Assembly (NCBI RefSeq): GCF_028583425.1
Contig: NC_072800.1
Coordinates: 91,402,501-91,466,500 of the forward strand
Direction of reading: 5' to 3'
Length of the DNA stretch: 64,000 nucleotides
DNA from: Eublepharis macularius
Taxonomy: Eukaryota > Chordata > Lepidosauria > Squamata > Eublepharidae
Under the pieces are notes generated by a model, which worked only from the letters and a program-made list of their open reading frames with translations, ran no database searches and was not told where the DNA came from. The position numbers and the translations under genes are program-made. Of this stretch, positions 44,012 to 54,800 are shown in pieces; positions within the stretch are counted from its first letter, which is position 1; the number at the start of each line of letters is the position of its first letter.

Positions 44012-44855
44012 TAGACATGGACACGGACAGAAAAAAAACAACAAACATGGTGTTCGTTGTTCATTGCCATCCACGAACAACGAACAACGAACATTGATGA
44101 ACGTGACCTGTTCACGAACATGTTTGTTGTTCGTTGTTCGTTGTTCATGGGGGCCAGCAGGCTCTCCTCCAGCCATCAAGATCCCTACTGCACCACTCCC
44201 AGAAACCCTAACTGAGCAGGCAGCAGGAAATGTACCAATAATAATAGCTTGGCCCCAGAGCCTGGCAGCAGCCCTGGAACCTGAAGGGGTAGATCCCTAC
44301 TGCACCACTCCCAGAAACCATACCTGAGCAGGCAGCAGGAAAGGTACCAGTAATAAATAATAGCTTGGCCCAGAGCCTGGCAGCAGCCCTGAAACTTGAA
44401 GAGGTAGATCCCTATCCCACCACACACAGAGAAAATTCAAGCTCCAATGCACTCTACCTGTCTCTCTCTCAAAATGCCAACAGCAACTGTCTCTCCCTCA
44501 CTGCCTGCAAACCCAGAGCTGGGAGCCCCCCTCCCTCCTGCTCTTTGCTTCCTTGTAACAAATTTGGAGCTCCACACTTGAAAGGAAGACTTGCCTATCA
44601 AGCTAAATTGGGCTTAGATTGGGGTTTCCAGGGCAACAGCAGGAGTTTAGACAGAGTTCAGACAATGCCTGCCTAAGTTGCCAAGGGAATTGATTGCAGG
44701 TGCCAGACTGTCTGGCTTGACGACAGCAATAAACGAGGCTTGCAACGACCACCTGTTCGTTTAGAATGGGGCCTCACGAACAGCTTGTTCGCAAACAGCT
44801 GATTGGGCTGTTCGTGCCTTTTTTTAGTTTGTATTGCTGTTCGTGCCCATCTCTA
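44012..44855. mobile_element. hAT-type non-autonomous element, 844 bp
   Basis: Begins tagacatggacacgg, ends cgtgcccatctcta, flanked by a perfect 8-bp duplication cttagcat (44004-44011, 44856-44863). Sub-terminal clusters of 'gttcgttgttcgttgttc' and its complement 'gaacaacgaacaacgaac'. The interior contains an imperfect 'actgcaccactcccagaaac' duplication at about 44188 and 44302. No transposase ORF. Confidence 0.85.
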
Positions 44856-45237
44856 CTTAGCATACATGGAAAGGCAAGATCCAGCCATGGGGGCCTGTGC
44901 AGTGCTCAGATGCTGGCTAGACTGCTGCAGTTTGCTTTATGTGGGGCTGCCTCCAAAGATGTCAGTGTCTTCAACAGGTGCATAACGCGGCTTCAAAATT
45001 GATGGCAGGCTCCTTTGACAGAGACCACATTCAAAGTGCTGCGCCAACTTTTGCCAAGCTCCAAGTGAAGCCTGAACATCTCCCAGAATCACAACTGATC
45101 TCCGAAACCCCAAACCCCTTTCCAAGCTCCATCCACAAATCTCCAGGAATTTTCCAACCTGGCAACTACTTGACTCTAGATTTTAATCATTTTCTACATT
45201 TGATATAAATGGTCCTCAGGGAAGAACAATCTATTTT

Positions 45238-45960
45238 TTTTATTTGCGTCATTTATAGTCCTCACTGAGACTCAAGGCAGATTACACAGTATGAGGTTAA
45301 TACAATCAGTATCAAGTACATTTCAATACAATACCATAAGGTAAACAGATACAAGTTTAAAGACATAGCATTAGCAAGGATCCAAGACAGAGTAGAAAAA
45401 ATACCGGCGCAAAACATAATCAATGCTAGGACTAACATTAGACAATATGGAGCACTGGTGGTGCATATGAGTACATATTTAAAGCAGCAGATAATATGTA
45501 AGGCAATAGAGTGATGACGTCTACGGTCCCTAACTCATTAGCAAAGCATCTGAGACCCACTCCTTACAGTACAGCCCTCCCATTTGAGTAAAAAGCCTTT
45601 TTTAATAGTTCAGTTTTGCATCATTTATGGAAAGCCAGGAGAGTGGGGGCTCTTCTGACTTCCTCAGGCAGGTCATTCCACAGGACAGGGGCCACCACAG
45701 AGAAAGCCCGTGTACGGGCTGCTGCTGACTTCACCTGTGTGCAGCCTGGCACCTGCAGGAGACCCTGTTCAGATGAGCGAAGCTGCCATGGAGGAACATA
45801 GGGAGGGAGCCGGTCCCATAGATATGCCGGACCAAAGCCGTGAAGAACTTTGTATGTAATAACTAATACCTTGAACTGAGCACGGTAAATGATGGGTAGC
45901 CAGTGGATTTGTACCAATCTAATGGTACATATACATTTTTCCAAATAAATATCCTGGAGG
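45238..45960 (-). mobile_element. L2-like LINE, ORF2 C-terminus and 3' UTR
   Basis: An open frame on the minus strand, 45944 to 45621, reads VQIHWLPIIYRAQFKVLVITYKVLHGFGPAYLWDRLPPY, then TRAFSVVAPVLWNDLPEEVRRAPTLLAFHK. This is the conserved C-terminal region of L2-type reverse transcriptase ORFs. The A-rich 3' part extends to about 45238. Confidence 0.8.
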
Positions 45961-47188
45961 GGCCCCTGACCTCAAGCCCAGAGGGAAGATGGAGCTGGAG
46001 AGAAGCAGTCCGGTCTAAATAAAAGGTTGCAAACTTTGGGGGAGCAGCCCAGGAAGGTAAACAAATCAGCTCCCAACTGTGTTGAGAATATTTCATTCAG
46101 CTTCATTTCTAACCCTTTCCAAGATGCTGTGTGTGTGTGTGTGCATGTTTATTTTTGAAATCTTTGGCACATAAGTTCCAAGTTCAGATGTTAAAATGAG
46201 TTTTGCTTTTGACGCATGTCGGACAGGATGTGAAACTACAGAATCATTCATCGGCTTGTAGCTTTCCTCCCCTTGATTTTGAGTCCCATCTCTCTACATA
46301 ACTCCTGTCTCTTCTAGAATTTGTTAAGCAACTATCAAGAGATCAGAGGACAGCCTGGAAGAGCGAGCCAAGTATGATATACAAAAGAAAATGTCTGGGC
46401 ATTGAGCCACTAGAATATCATCAGATAGGAACCACTCCTAAGGGTACGTTGTGTATGAAAGGTAAGACGCCGTTGTGTTAGATTCTCTCTCCCACCCCAT
46501 TAGAAAGTATTTGGAATGGGCTGAAAATGTAAACTAACATTGATCCGTGTTTGATTGTCTAGAAAATTTACTATGGAAAATTGTGAGATCTTATAATGAG
46601 TACTTGGAGAGATGGAAGGGCTTTCTGTGCCAACAGAACCTAAACATGTATTTCCAAAGTAAAGATAACAGAAGCTCAGCTGAGATGTGTGGAACAATAT
46701 GAAGGATAAACATTGCAATTTTTTTTTTAATGAAAAATAAGGATCCAATTAGTGGGAGGGAATGTGTATATTACACAAAGGAGATAAAACAAAAGAAGTG
46801 TAATTGGAAACACTGACGTTCAGTATCGAACTATCCAAAGCATGTTATCTAAGCTCAAATGCTTTTCTTGGGGAATGAAAAAGGGGTTGATGCTCTAGAG
46901 AGCTAGAAGCAGAGAGCAGGCTGCTGCAAAATTAGCGCATGCCGGAGATGCTGGGAGTGAGAAGCAAAAAAAAATTGAACTATGGTCCATTGAAGCGAGG
47001 GGTTGTCTCCAGGAAGCTCACAAACAAGACACGAAGAAAAAATTGTTCAGATGTGGTATACAAAACAACCAACAAAGGGCTTACTCCAGTATGCAAATTG
47101 CCAACAAACAACAGGAAACCCTGACTGGAGAAATAACAATCAATAATATTTCAATTTTTATGAAACGTGCAATGTGCTTTAAAGGGAT
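45961..47188. other. Low-copy intergenic sequence
   Basis: AT-rich, no exon recognised. A short (TG)n lies near 46127-46143. Confidence 0.35.
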
Positions 47189-47191
47189 ATA

Positions 47192-47383
47192 GGCCCTTTT
47201 CACACTGCTTACCTGCTCCCGGGACGTTGCGAAATATCATGCAAAAAACGCGGAAGATAGCGTCTTCTTGCGAGAGTTTTGTGCGATGTCGCGCAAAACT
47301 CTCGCGAGAAGACGCTATCTTCCGCGTTTTTTGCGCGATATTTCGCAACTTCCTGGGAGCAAGTAAGCAGTGTGAAAAGGGCC
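47192..47383. mobile_element. Long near-perfect hairpin MITE
   Basis: 192 bp with ends ggcccttttcacactgctta and its complement, flanked by ata on both sides. The inner arms (about 47229-47344) pair almost perfectly around 'gcgatgtcgcgc', giving a stem of roughly 50 bp including 'gatagcgtcttct' and 'agaagacgctatc'. Confidence 0.8.
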
Positions 47384-47824
47384 ATAGTCTAATAAATACA
47401 ATAAATATAATGCCTACAATAAATACATATATCATCCAAAGTCTTTCTTGAACAATAAATATGCTGTGCTAATAACCTTAAAATATACAAATCAGAGCAT
47501 GTCAGGCCCTACGTCCCATAGTCCAACTGGTGAGGAAATATCCAACAGGTAAGTACAGTAGTGAACCAATAAGTCCTCGCTGACCATTTATTTCCTTATG
47601 TTTCCGTTCTAGATGTAGTCTCTTCTTATGAAGATGGGGGTATGTTTTCTTTCTTTCTTTCTTTTTTAGCTTACAGAGTAACATTTTCCTGTTTGCCTGG
47701 GGAGCCCTTGTGTTATGTCGTAGGGAGTTGTGAATGTAGTAATGTTCCTATATTGTAGTGTATAGTTACTTTAACATACAATTTGCTCTGAGCCTACTGG
47801 CAGAGAGAGCACGCACCCCCAAAA

Positions 47825-48450
47825 AGATATTATAGCACTGGAAAAAGGGCAGAAAAGGGCAACTGGAATGGTTAAAGGGATGGGACGCTTCCCCTATGAA
47901 GAAAGGTTAAAGCGCTTGGGGCTCTTTAGCTTGGAGAAACGACAACTGAGGGGTGACATGATAGAGGTTGACAAGATTATGCATGGGATAGAGAAGGTAG
48001 AGAAAGAGGTATTTTTCTCCCTTTCTCACAATACAAGAACTCGTGGGCACTCAATGAAATTTCTGAGCAGTCAGGTTAGAACGGATAAAAGAAAGTACTT
48101 CTTCACCCAAAGGGTGATTAACACACGGAATTCACTGCCTCAGGAGGTGGTGGCAGCTTCAAGCATAGACAGCTTCAAGAGGGGATTGGATAAACATATG
48201 GAGCAGAGGTCCATCTGTGGCTCTTAGCCACAAGGTGCAGATGGAGCTCTCTGCCTAGGAAAGTGAGGCTCTGTATTCCTGGTGTTTTGGGGGGGGGGGC
48301 AATCAGCGGGAGGGCTTCTAGTGTCCCTTCCCCACTGGCAGACCTCCTGAGGACACCTGGTTTTTTGGCCACTGTGTGACACCGAGTGTTGGACTGGATG
48401 GGCCATTGGCCTGATCCAACATGGCTTCTCTTATGTTCTTAACATAAGTG
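47825..48450 (+). mobile_element. CR1 LINE, second subfamily
   Basis: An open frame 47868-48227 reads YEERLKRLGLFSLEKRQLRGDMIEVDKIMHG...FFSLSHNTRTRGHSMKFLSSQ...RKYFFTQRVINTRNSLPQEVVAASSIDSFKRGLDKH, the C-terminus of a CR1-type ORF2. The 3' UTR ends 'atggcttctcttatgttctt'. It differs clearly from the 31138 and 54215 copies. Confidence 0.85.
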
Positions 48451-48659
48451 CAATAAAATGAATAAATAAAACGATCCCTTGTGGAAAAAAAGCCTTTACC
48501 TTAGTATCACTTTTTACTTCTCATGTTGGTTGTTGGTAGGTCGCCCTTCTTGCCAAACCTGGAGGGGATCTGATCGCACTCTTCCGCTACTAGAAGGCTT
48601 GTTCTCTGCTGCCACAAAAGGCTGAACTAGAGCCTAATGGGTTTGAGGGAAGATCTTCA

Positions 48660-48970
48660 AGCATGGGGTGGTATTAGAGCGATCCCCCACTCCCAGCCTC
48701 TGCCTCCCACTGCCACTTACCCGGCCAGTGGAGGGGGGGGGGGGAGGCCCAGGGAATGTGTCCAGGAGGGAAAAAAAAACCTCCGGGGCTAGTGTTCTGC
48801 AGGTACGCTCCTGCTGGGTGTGATAACATCACTTCTGGAAGTGATGTCGTCACACCTGCCTGGGAGGCCATGTGTGCTTTGCAAGCACACGAGGGAATTA
48901 ATGAGTAAGTACTATCTCTCTGCCCACCCCCCCACCTGACCAGGGTGGTATGGGGACCTGACAACCCTCG
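48660..48970 (-). repeat. Composite repeat copy
   Basis: 'cttactcattaattccc', 'cacttccagaagtgatgtta' and 'ggccagtggaggggggg' on one or other strand match 2130-2490 and 40430-40870. Confidence 0.45.
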
Positions 48971-48977
48971 GCGCTTT

Positions 48978-49071
48978 AGTAAAGAGTCCAGTAGCACCTT
49001 TAAGACTAACCAACTTCATTGTAGCATAAACTTTCGAGAACCACAACTCTCTTCGTCAGGCGCATCTGACG
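48978..49071 (-). mobile_element. PLE-type repeat arm with ribozyme-like core
   Basis: A single arm in reverse. The minus strand 49059 to 49024 has CTGACGA, one extra A, stem II GAGAG..TTCTC, GAAA and 'gtttatgctac'. It directly adjoins another PLE-type element. Confidence 0.7.
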
Positions 49072-49083
49072 AACTGGAACATT

Positions 49084-49271
49084 GTATTGTCGAAGGCTTT
49101 CACGGCTGGAGAACGATGGTTGTTGTGGGTTTTCCGGGTTGTATTGCCGTGGTCTTTTTGCTATAACTGGGCTGAGAGGGCTCCCCATGGCCACCCCATC
49201 CATCTGTTCATAGAATTCGTTATCCCATTGGAAGACCACGGCAATACAGCCCGGAAAACCCACAAACTACC
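49084..49271 (-). mobile_element. Penelope-like element with reverse transcriptase remnant
   Basis: Inverted arms 'gtcgaaggctttcacggctg' ... 'ggtctt' and 'gaagaccacggcaatacagc' ... 'acccacaaac' flank a short core. On the minus strand the core (49232 to 49161) reads QWDNEFYEQMDGVAMGSPLS followed by PVIA, matching the conserved GxAMGSPLSP region of PLE reverse transcriptases. The flanking duplication is an exact aactggaacatt (49072-49083, 49272-49283). The element is a severely truncated copy and cannot encode a functional enzyme. Confidence 0.8.
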
Positions 49272-49604
49272 AACTGGAACATTTTTTAAAGGCGGCACCA
49301 TGTTTTGTGCATTACAACCATCTCACCTGGATGCGATATAATCAAAGCATGGATCTCTGTGGCCAGGTCACGCTTTTCAAGCACGGGCCATAGGTGCCAA
49401 ATCAACTGAACCTGGTGAAAGATTCTATGTGGTGGAGAGGAAACCCGAGCCTCCAATTGTAGGCCAGGAGGAGCTACTTCAGGAGGAGTCCAAGCTGACC
49501 CTGCACTCCTCCAGAGGCTTTGCGTCTGACCCCCAGTACCCTTGTCTTTCCCTTGTGTCCCAAGGCAGCTTATAAATCCAAAAATTAAACACATGCAAAA
49601 TATA

Positions 49605-49717
49605 GTAAAGAGCTGCTGTAATATAGTGGTTAAGTGGTTGGGCTGTGAATCAGCACCCTGCTGATTGAATGGGAGGCTCATCTGTCTAGAAGAGTGGCAT
49701 ATAAGCTTGTTGAAAAC
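49605..49717 (+). mobile_element. SINE fragment
   Basis: 'gagctgctgtaatatagtgg' and 'gttgggctgtgaatcagcac', as in the 14115-14724 copies. 3'-truncated. Confidence 0.65.
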
Positions 49718-50099
49718 CAATTTCTGCCCTCCACTCAAGACAATGCCTGCATTTCTTGTTTTCCTACCTGTCTCAAACATGGCAGACGGAACCACCTGCA
49801 CGAGGTTTACAGTCACAGAAAGTTTCATCGTAGCTGGATTGAAAACAAAGAAGGGATAGCCAGAAATGCTTCCCACTCAAACCAATGGAAGGGCAAGTTA
49901 TCAAACTAAATACATGGAATACTGACCATACTGGGTTGGATCCTGTTTTTCCATTCATTCATTTATTTAGAACATTTCTGTGCTGCCTCTTCAGAATCTG
50001 TTCCAGTAATGGCTGAGCCTTCCTCCTACACTAGAAGATTTCCTTTGGTAGAACATCCCTTTTCCATTGGAGGAAAGGTCCATGAACCAGAAGGAAGGT

Positions 50100-51060
50100 A
50101 CTATGCATCAGAATGGTCTCCAGGCCCAAGGAGGTTCGCCTTGCCTCAACCAGGGCCCAGGGCCGGATCGATGGGGGCGGGGGGGGGGTAGTCTGCCCCT
50201 GGTGCTGCCAAAGAGGGGGCACCAGGTGCAGCTGCCAGCCGCCAGGAGTGCGCAGGTGGCAGCACGGGGGGCTGGGAGGCTGCCCGCGCCATTCACCTGC
50301 CCCACAGGACAGGGGGCAGCTGGCTTGCTGCATGCCCCCTGTCCTGCGGGGCAGGTGAGTGACAGCATGGGGGACTGGGAGGCTGCCCGTGCTATTTGCC
50401 TGCCCCCCAGGACAGGCCCCCTGTTCTGCGGGGCAGGCGAATGTCGCGGGCAGCTTCCCAGCCACCCGTGCTGCCTCTGCCAACTCCGTGGCATGCCAGC
50501 GCAGCCAGCGAGCTGTGCGGGTTGCACGCTCCTCCCTGTGTGATGACATCATGGAAGTGACATCATCACACAGTGCCAGGAGCTGTGCGAGGGGGCAGAC
50601 TTGGGTTGCCCTGCGCGCCGGCAACCCTCGATCTGGCCTGCCAGGGCCAAGGCTTTCTTGGTCCCGGCAACAACCGGGTGGAACTCTCTGTCTGCGGCAA
50701 CCCGAGCTCTTTCAAATTTGTTATCTTTCTGCCGTACCGGCAAGACAGAGATGTTCCACCAGGCATATGGTGATTGGGGTGGGCGAGCCATCCAAATGTT
50801 CCATACCAGCCTCCGGCCATAGGAGGTGTGTACATCCCCCTTACCTTGTATCCATCTGCAGTCGACCACCCTGCCCCACGGGCTTGTCTAGGCTGAAGGG
50901 GTGATGCAATATGTGCGTGGCGCTTTCAAACGTTTTATTGTTACTGCTGATTTTATAATGCATGCTGCCAAGTTTTATTGTGGTATATTTATACTGTTGT
51001 GGCCCATTCTGAGCCTGCTTGCAGGGAGAGCGGAATAGAAATGTAATTAATTAATTAATT
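50100..51060 (+). mobile_element. L2-like LINE 3' end with a GC-rich insertion
   Basis: The ORF2 tail GPKEVRLASTRAQG (about 50120-50160) is interrupted at about 50165-50625 and resumes as RAKAFLVPATTGWNSLSAAT...LLSFCRTGKTEMFHQAYG. The 3' UTR ends 'gcccattctgagcctgcttg' and an AATT-type microsatellite at 51046-51165. Confidence 0.75.
50165..50625. repeat. GC-rich insertion within the LINE
   Basis: Contains repeated 'ggctgggaggctgcccg' and 'cctgccccacaggacagggg' units. The flanks 'cctcaaccagggcc' and 'ggcctgccagggcc' suggest a target duplication of roughly 14-17 bp, hence a retroposed insertion. The class is unknown. Confidence 0.5.
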
Positions 51061-51479
51061 CTTATTCCGTTCTTAATAATTCTTCTTATTTAATTAATTT
51101 ATTCCATTAAATTTAATCACTCATTTAATTATTAATAATTAATACATTAATTAATTAAATTAATTAGCGCACGGAGGCTTCTGATTGATTGACTGATTGA
51201 TTTCGTAAGAAGAAGGCTCCGTATACTGAAAGATGCCTCCCTGTGTCGAAGGGAGGCTCCATATACCATTGGAGGGTCCCTTGTGCTATGGGAAAGATCC
51301 AAAAAGAGTTGGATGCAAACATAGATGCTAACCCAACATTATGCTTTTGAAAGAAGAAGGAAAATCTGCCCATTGCTCTACTAATCCCAGATGAACATCT
51401 TTTCTGTCCCAGCCACACCTGCTTCTGGCCTCTTAACCCTCCTTTGCCTTGAATCCTCACAATGAAGTTGAACTAAACC

Positions 51480-52200
51480 TGTGTCTAAACATTCTACGAG
51501 TCCCACTCTGGGTTTAGGTCTTGGTGGATTTGGGGCTGTCTGAATAAGTCACGGCTCTCCTCCCCTGCCAAAGTTTGGAACAATAAAGGCTCTAATTAGA
51601 GCTTATCCAATGTCATTTGAAAGAGGAGGGTTTGCTGGGCGGATGGAGAAGGGGAGAGAACCAGGCAGCGCAAACACGAAGCAAACACTCCAACACTTGT
51701 GGTGGGTTGGCAGGGTGCCCAGCATACCAAGCAATCCAGTCTGGCTCGTCCAAATCCTTTGAGAGTGGAAAACCTTCGTCCCATTCAGGATCTAAACAAC
51801 TGCAGCCAGATGAATCAGCGTGGTGAGATCACTCTTGCCTAGATGCTCAGATGAGCCAGTCAAATTTCGAGCTGTCAAAATTTTCGTCCAGGAAGGGGGG
51901 AAGGGAGATACCCTTTCCATTTGCGTTCGCTCTATTGTTCTTTTTGCCCTTCAGCCAAGGACCAAACTTGTCCCACTCTCGATCCTTCCAAATGCTGAAA
52001 CCGGGGAGAGCTCTCCTCCACAATGCATGGAATCGTCTGTGTCTTCCTTAAGAGATGGAAGTCCGGCTTTGAGGGAGTTGGGAGAGAGATTATCTGATGT
52101 CAATATCACTTCTCACTGACACGCAACTGTTCTCCCCCCTCTCCTTGGGCTAAGATTTTTGTTGCAGGAATTGGCCCCCTTTCCATCAAGCTCAGCCTCG
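51480..52200. other. Repeat-poor block, candidate conserved non-coding DNA
   Basis: 'ggaacaataaaggctctaat' (a SOX-like aacaat site next to taat), 'cttatccaatgtcatttgaa' and 'gatgtcaatatcacttctca'. No exon recognised. Confidence 0.3.
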
Positions 52201-52594
52201 GGGCAGCATATATGACACCATTCAGTGGTAGCACAAGATGGTTTGCCATTGAAGGCGGTGAGGGTGGCAGTAGCTTCCACCCCTGACGTTGGTTCTGCTA
52301 CCTGCTTGGAAGGAAGAGAGAACAGATAACACTCTCATAGTTGCCTTTACAAATAAAAATAGTACAATAAGCCATGAATGCCCATTAAGGTTCCCTAAAC
52401 TCTCGTACGATTTCTTCTTTTCGCGAGAGTTCAGCCTCCACTTTAGTTGCCCTTGGAAAGACAAACCGAAATGGTGGCTGAACAGTCAAGTGCAGAAGGA
52501 ACATTTGGGAACTGGCATGCGGCAGCTTAATGTGTTGCTTTTAGAGACGCCAGAGTGGAGGTTGAGGATAATCTCCTCCAGCTCCCATGTGAGT

Positions 52595-52643
52595 GGCAGG
52601 TAGGGGGCAGGTAGGGGGCAGGTAGGGAGCAGGTAGGGGGCAG
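52595..52643 (+). repeat. 11-bp minisatellite
   Basis: Four to five copies of gcaggtagggg with single-base variants. Confidence 0.85.
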
Positions 52644-52870
52644 GCGACAGTCTGGCTGGCAGGGGGTAGGTGATAAAGTTGCTAGTGCCAACCCCCCATC
52701 TTTTACTTAAGGTGACTGCCTCAGTTCAACTCCATATAGAGACTCCACTTGGCCTTACAACAGTTCTTTGAGGTGGTTTAGGTTGAGAGCGCATATCCAG
52801 ATCAAGATCACTTAGCGAGCATTATGGCAGAGGTGGGCTGGGAACCTGGGTCACCGAGTATGAGACTGTT

Positions 52871-52950
52871 AGGGTCTGATTAGACGATACGTTAAATGCG
52901 AGTTTCACGTATCGTCAACACGCATTTCACGTATTGTCTAATCAGATCCT
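52871..52950. mobile_element. 80-bp MITE
   Basis: Inverted ends agggtctgattagac and gtctaatcagatcct, with a second inner palindrome 'gatacgtta'/'cacgtatcgtc'. Confidence 0.6.
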
Positions 52951-53498
52951 CACCACTCCGCAATGCTGGCTCTCAGTGGCTGAAGACATCACGTAGAGCC
53001 TCTTTAGCCATTTCCTTCTACAATTATCTTTAATATTAATTCTCTATTCATATGTTTATTTAACAAACTGCTACCACACCTCCCAGCCAGAGTCTTCTAA
53101 GGCGGGTATAGCAAGAATTTGCGACTGAATTTTCCTGTGGGAACAAGGCAATGCATTCCAACAGCATAATGAGAGAACAGCGTTCAGCGATGGAAGGATA
53201 CAGCCTAAAGCCTGTCATTTTATACTAGGAAGCAGGTGAACAGCTGCGTGGAGCCAATTCTGCAAGTAAGATGGCACAGCAGAAAAGGCCCCGTCTCTGG
53301 TAACTCAACCCTTTTCTAAAAGTGGGTCTCTCCATGTCTCTCCATGAAAGATCTTAATTGTCGGAGAGGCTCCTATGGGAGTAAATGGTGCCTTGTAAAA
53401 GTGGCCCCAAATGTAACTCATCATCCAGTCAGACACCATTCCCTAAGAAAAAATGTCTAATGATGGATGAATATTTTGGAAACAAAAGTGACTTTTTA

Positions 53499-53745
53499 AT
53501 AACAACAAAAACATTTGATTTATATACTGCCCTTCAGGACAACACCACCCATTCAGAGCGGTTTACAAAATGTCGTTATTATCCCCAGAACAAAAACCTG
53601 TGAGATGGGTGGGGCTGAGAGAGCTCCAGAGAGCCGTGACTAGCCCAAGGTCACCCAGCTGGCTTCAAGTGGAGGAGTGGGGAATCAAACCCGGCTCTCC
53701 AGATTAGAGTCCAGTGCTCTTAACCACTACACCAAACTGGCTCTC
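53499..53745 (-). mobile_element. tRNA-derived SINE
   Basis: Reverse copy: 'gatttatatactgcccttca', 'cacccagctggcttcaagtg', 'aatcaaacccggctctccag' and the head 'ccactacaccaaactggctc'. Confidence 0.85.
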
Positions 53746-54214
53746 AAAAAACTGGCTCTCTTAAAAAGCATTGCTCCTTCAAAATGCCTCTTCTTGCTTT
53801 TGAAGAAAATGTGTTCTGAGAACATCCAGCAGTACAAACCACAAAAAATTCAGCTGAAGAAAGCAAAATTGGCTAATGCCTGTGATGTCACAAACATGCC
53901 ATTCTCGGTCCCCATAGGTTTTTTGCTGCAGGCTTTTCTGTAAAAAATGTCTCTGCTGTTTTCTTAGTTGTCCTCACTCATTTTGTTCTGCCCATCCTGG
54001 AAATGAGCAACAAGGCATTCAAGGCTCTGATATAACTTCTTCTGATTTCTCCCACATGCTCAACAAACCTATCTTGGCAATCTTGAGAGCTAGAAATATT
54101 GCTTTTCAAAAATAAAAACACTAAGATACCTGGAATCTGTAGCCTGTACTAGATGCAAAGGGTTTCTCCCCCCCTTTTGTTTATGAAGAATACACAGGTA
54201 TGTGTATTGAAGGA

Positions 54215-54800
54215 AAGGTTGAAGGAGCTCAGTATGTTTAGCCTGGAGAGGAGATGACTGAGAGGTGATATGATAACCATCTCCAAGTACTTGAAGGGCT
54301 GCAATATAGAGGATGGCACAGAGTTGTTTTCCATTGCCCCAGAAGGTCAGAACAGAACTAATGGGTTGAAATTAAATCAAAAGAATTTTCAGCTAAATAT
54401 TAGGAAGAACTTCCTGACAGTAAGAGCAGTTCCTCAGTGGAACAGGCTTCCTCGGGAGGTGGTGGGCTGTCCTCCTTTGAAGGTTTTTAAGCAGAGGCTA
54501 GATGACCATCTGACAGCAATGCTGATTCTGTAAACCTGGGCAGATCATGAGAGGGAGGGCAGGAAGGGTTACATCAGTTCTTTCTGACATGCCCGGGATA
54601 AGGCTGAGTACCACCTTGGGATCAGGTAGCAATTTCCCCCAGGCCAGTTTAGCTAGGGATCCTGATGGTGTGTTGCCATCTTCTGGGCATGGAGCAGGTG
54701 GTCTCTGGGTCTGTGAGTGGGGGGGAGATAGTTGTGAATTTCCTGCATTGTGCAGGGGGTTGGATTAGATGACCCAGGAGGTCCCTTCCAACCCTATGTA
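54215..54800 (+). mobile_element. CR1 LINE 3' end, full 3' UTR
   Basis: The open frame 54270-54533 reads ITISKYLKGCNIEDGTELFS, then NIRKNFLTVRAVPQWNRLPREVVG, then FKQRLDDHLTAMLIL and stop. The 3' UTR runs to 'ggtcccttccaaccctatgt'. This is an uninterrupted reference for the copies at 31138 and 42280. Confidence 0.85.

Noticed and set aside
49286..49876. 196-codon minus-strand ORF
   Set aside because: It crosses a SINE fragment and shows no domain or family resemblance.
50031..50624. ORFs up to 197 codons on both strands
   Set aside because: They lie in a GC-rich insertion inside a LINE and are open in several frames.
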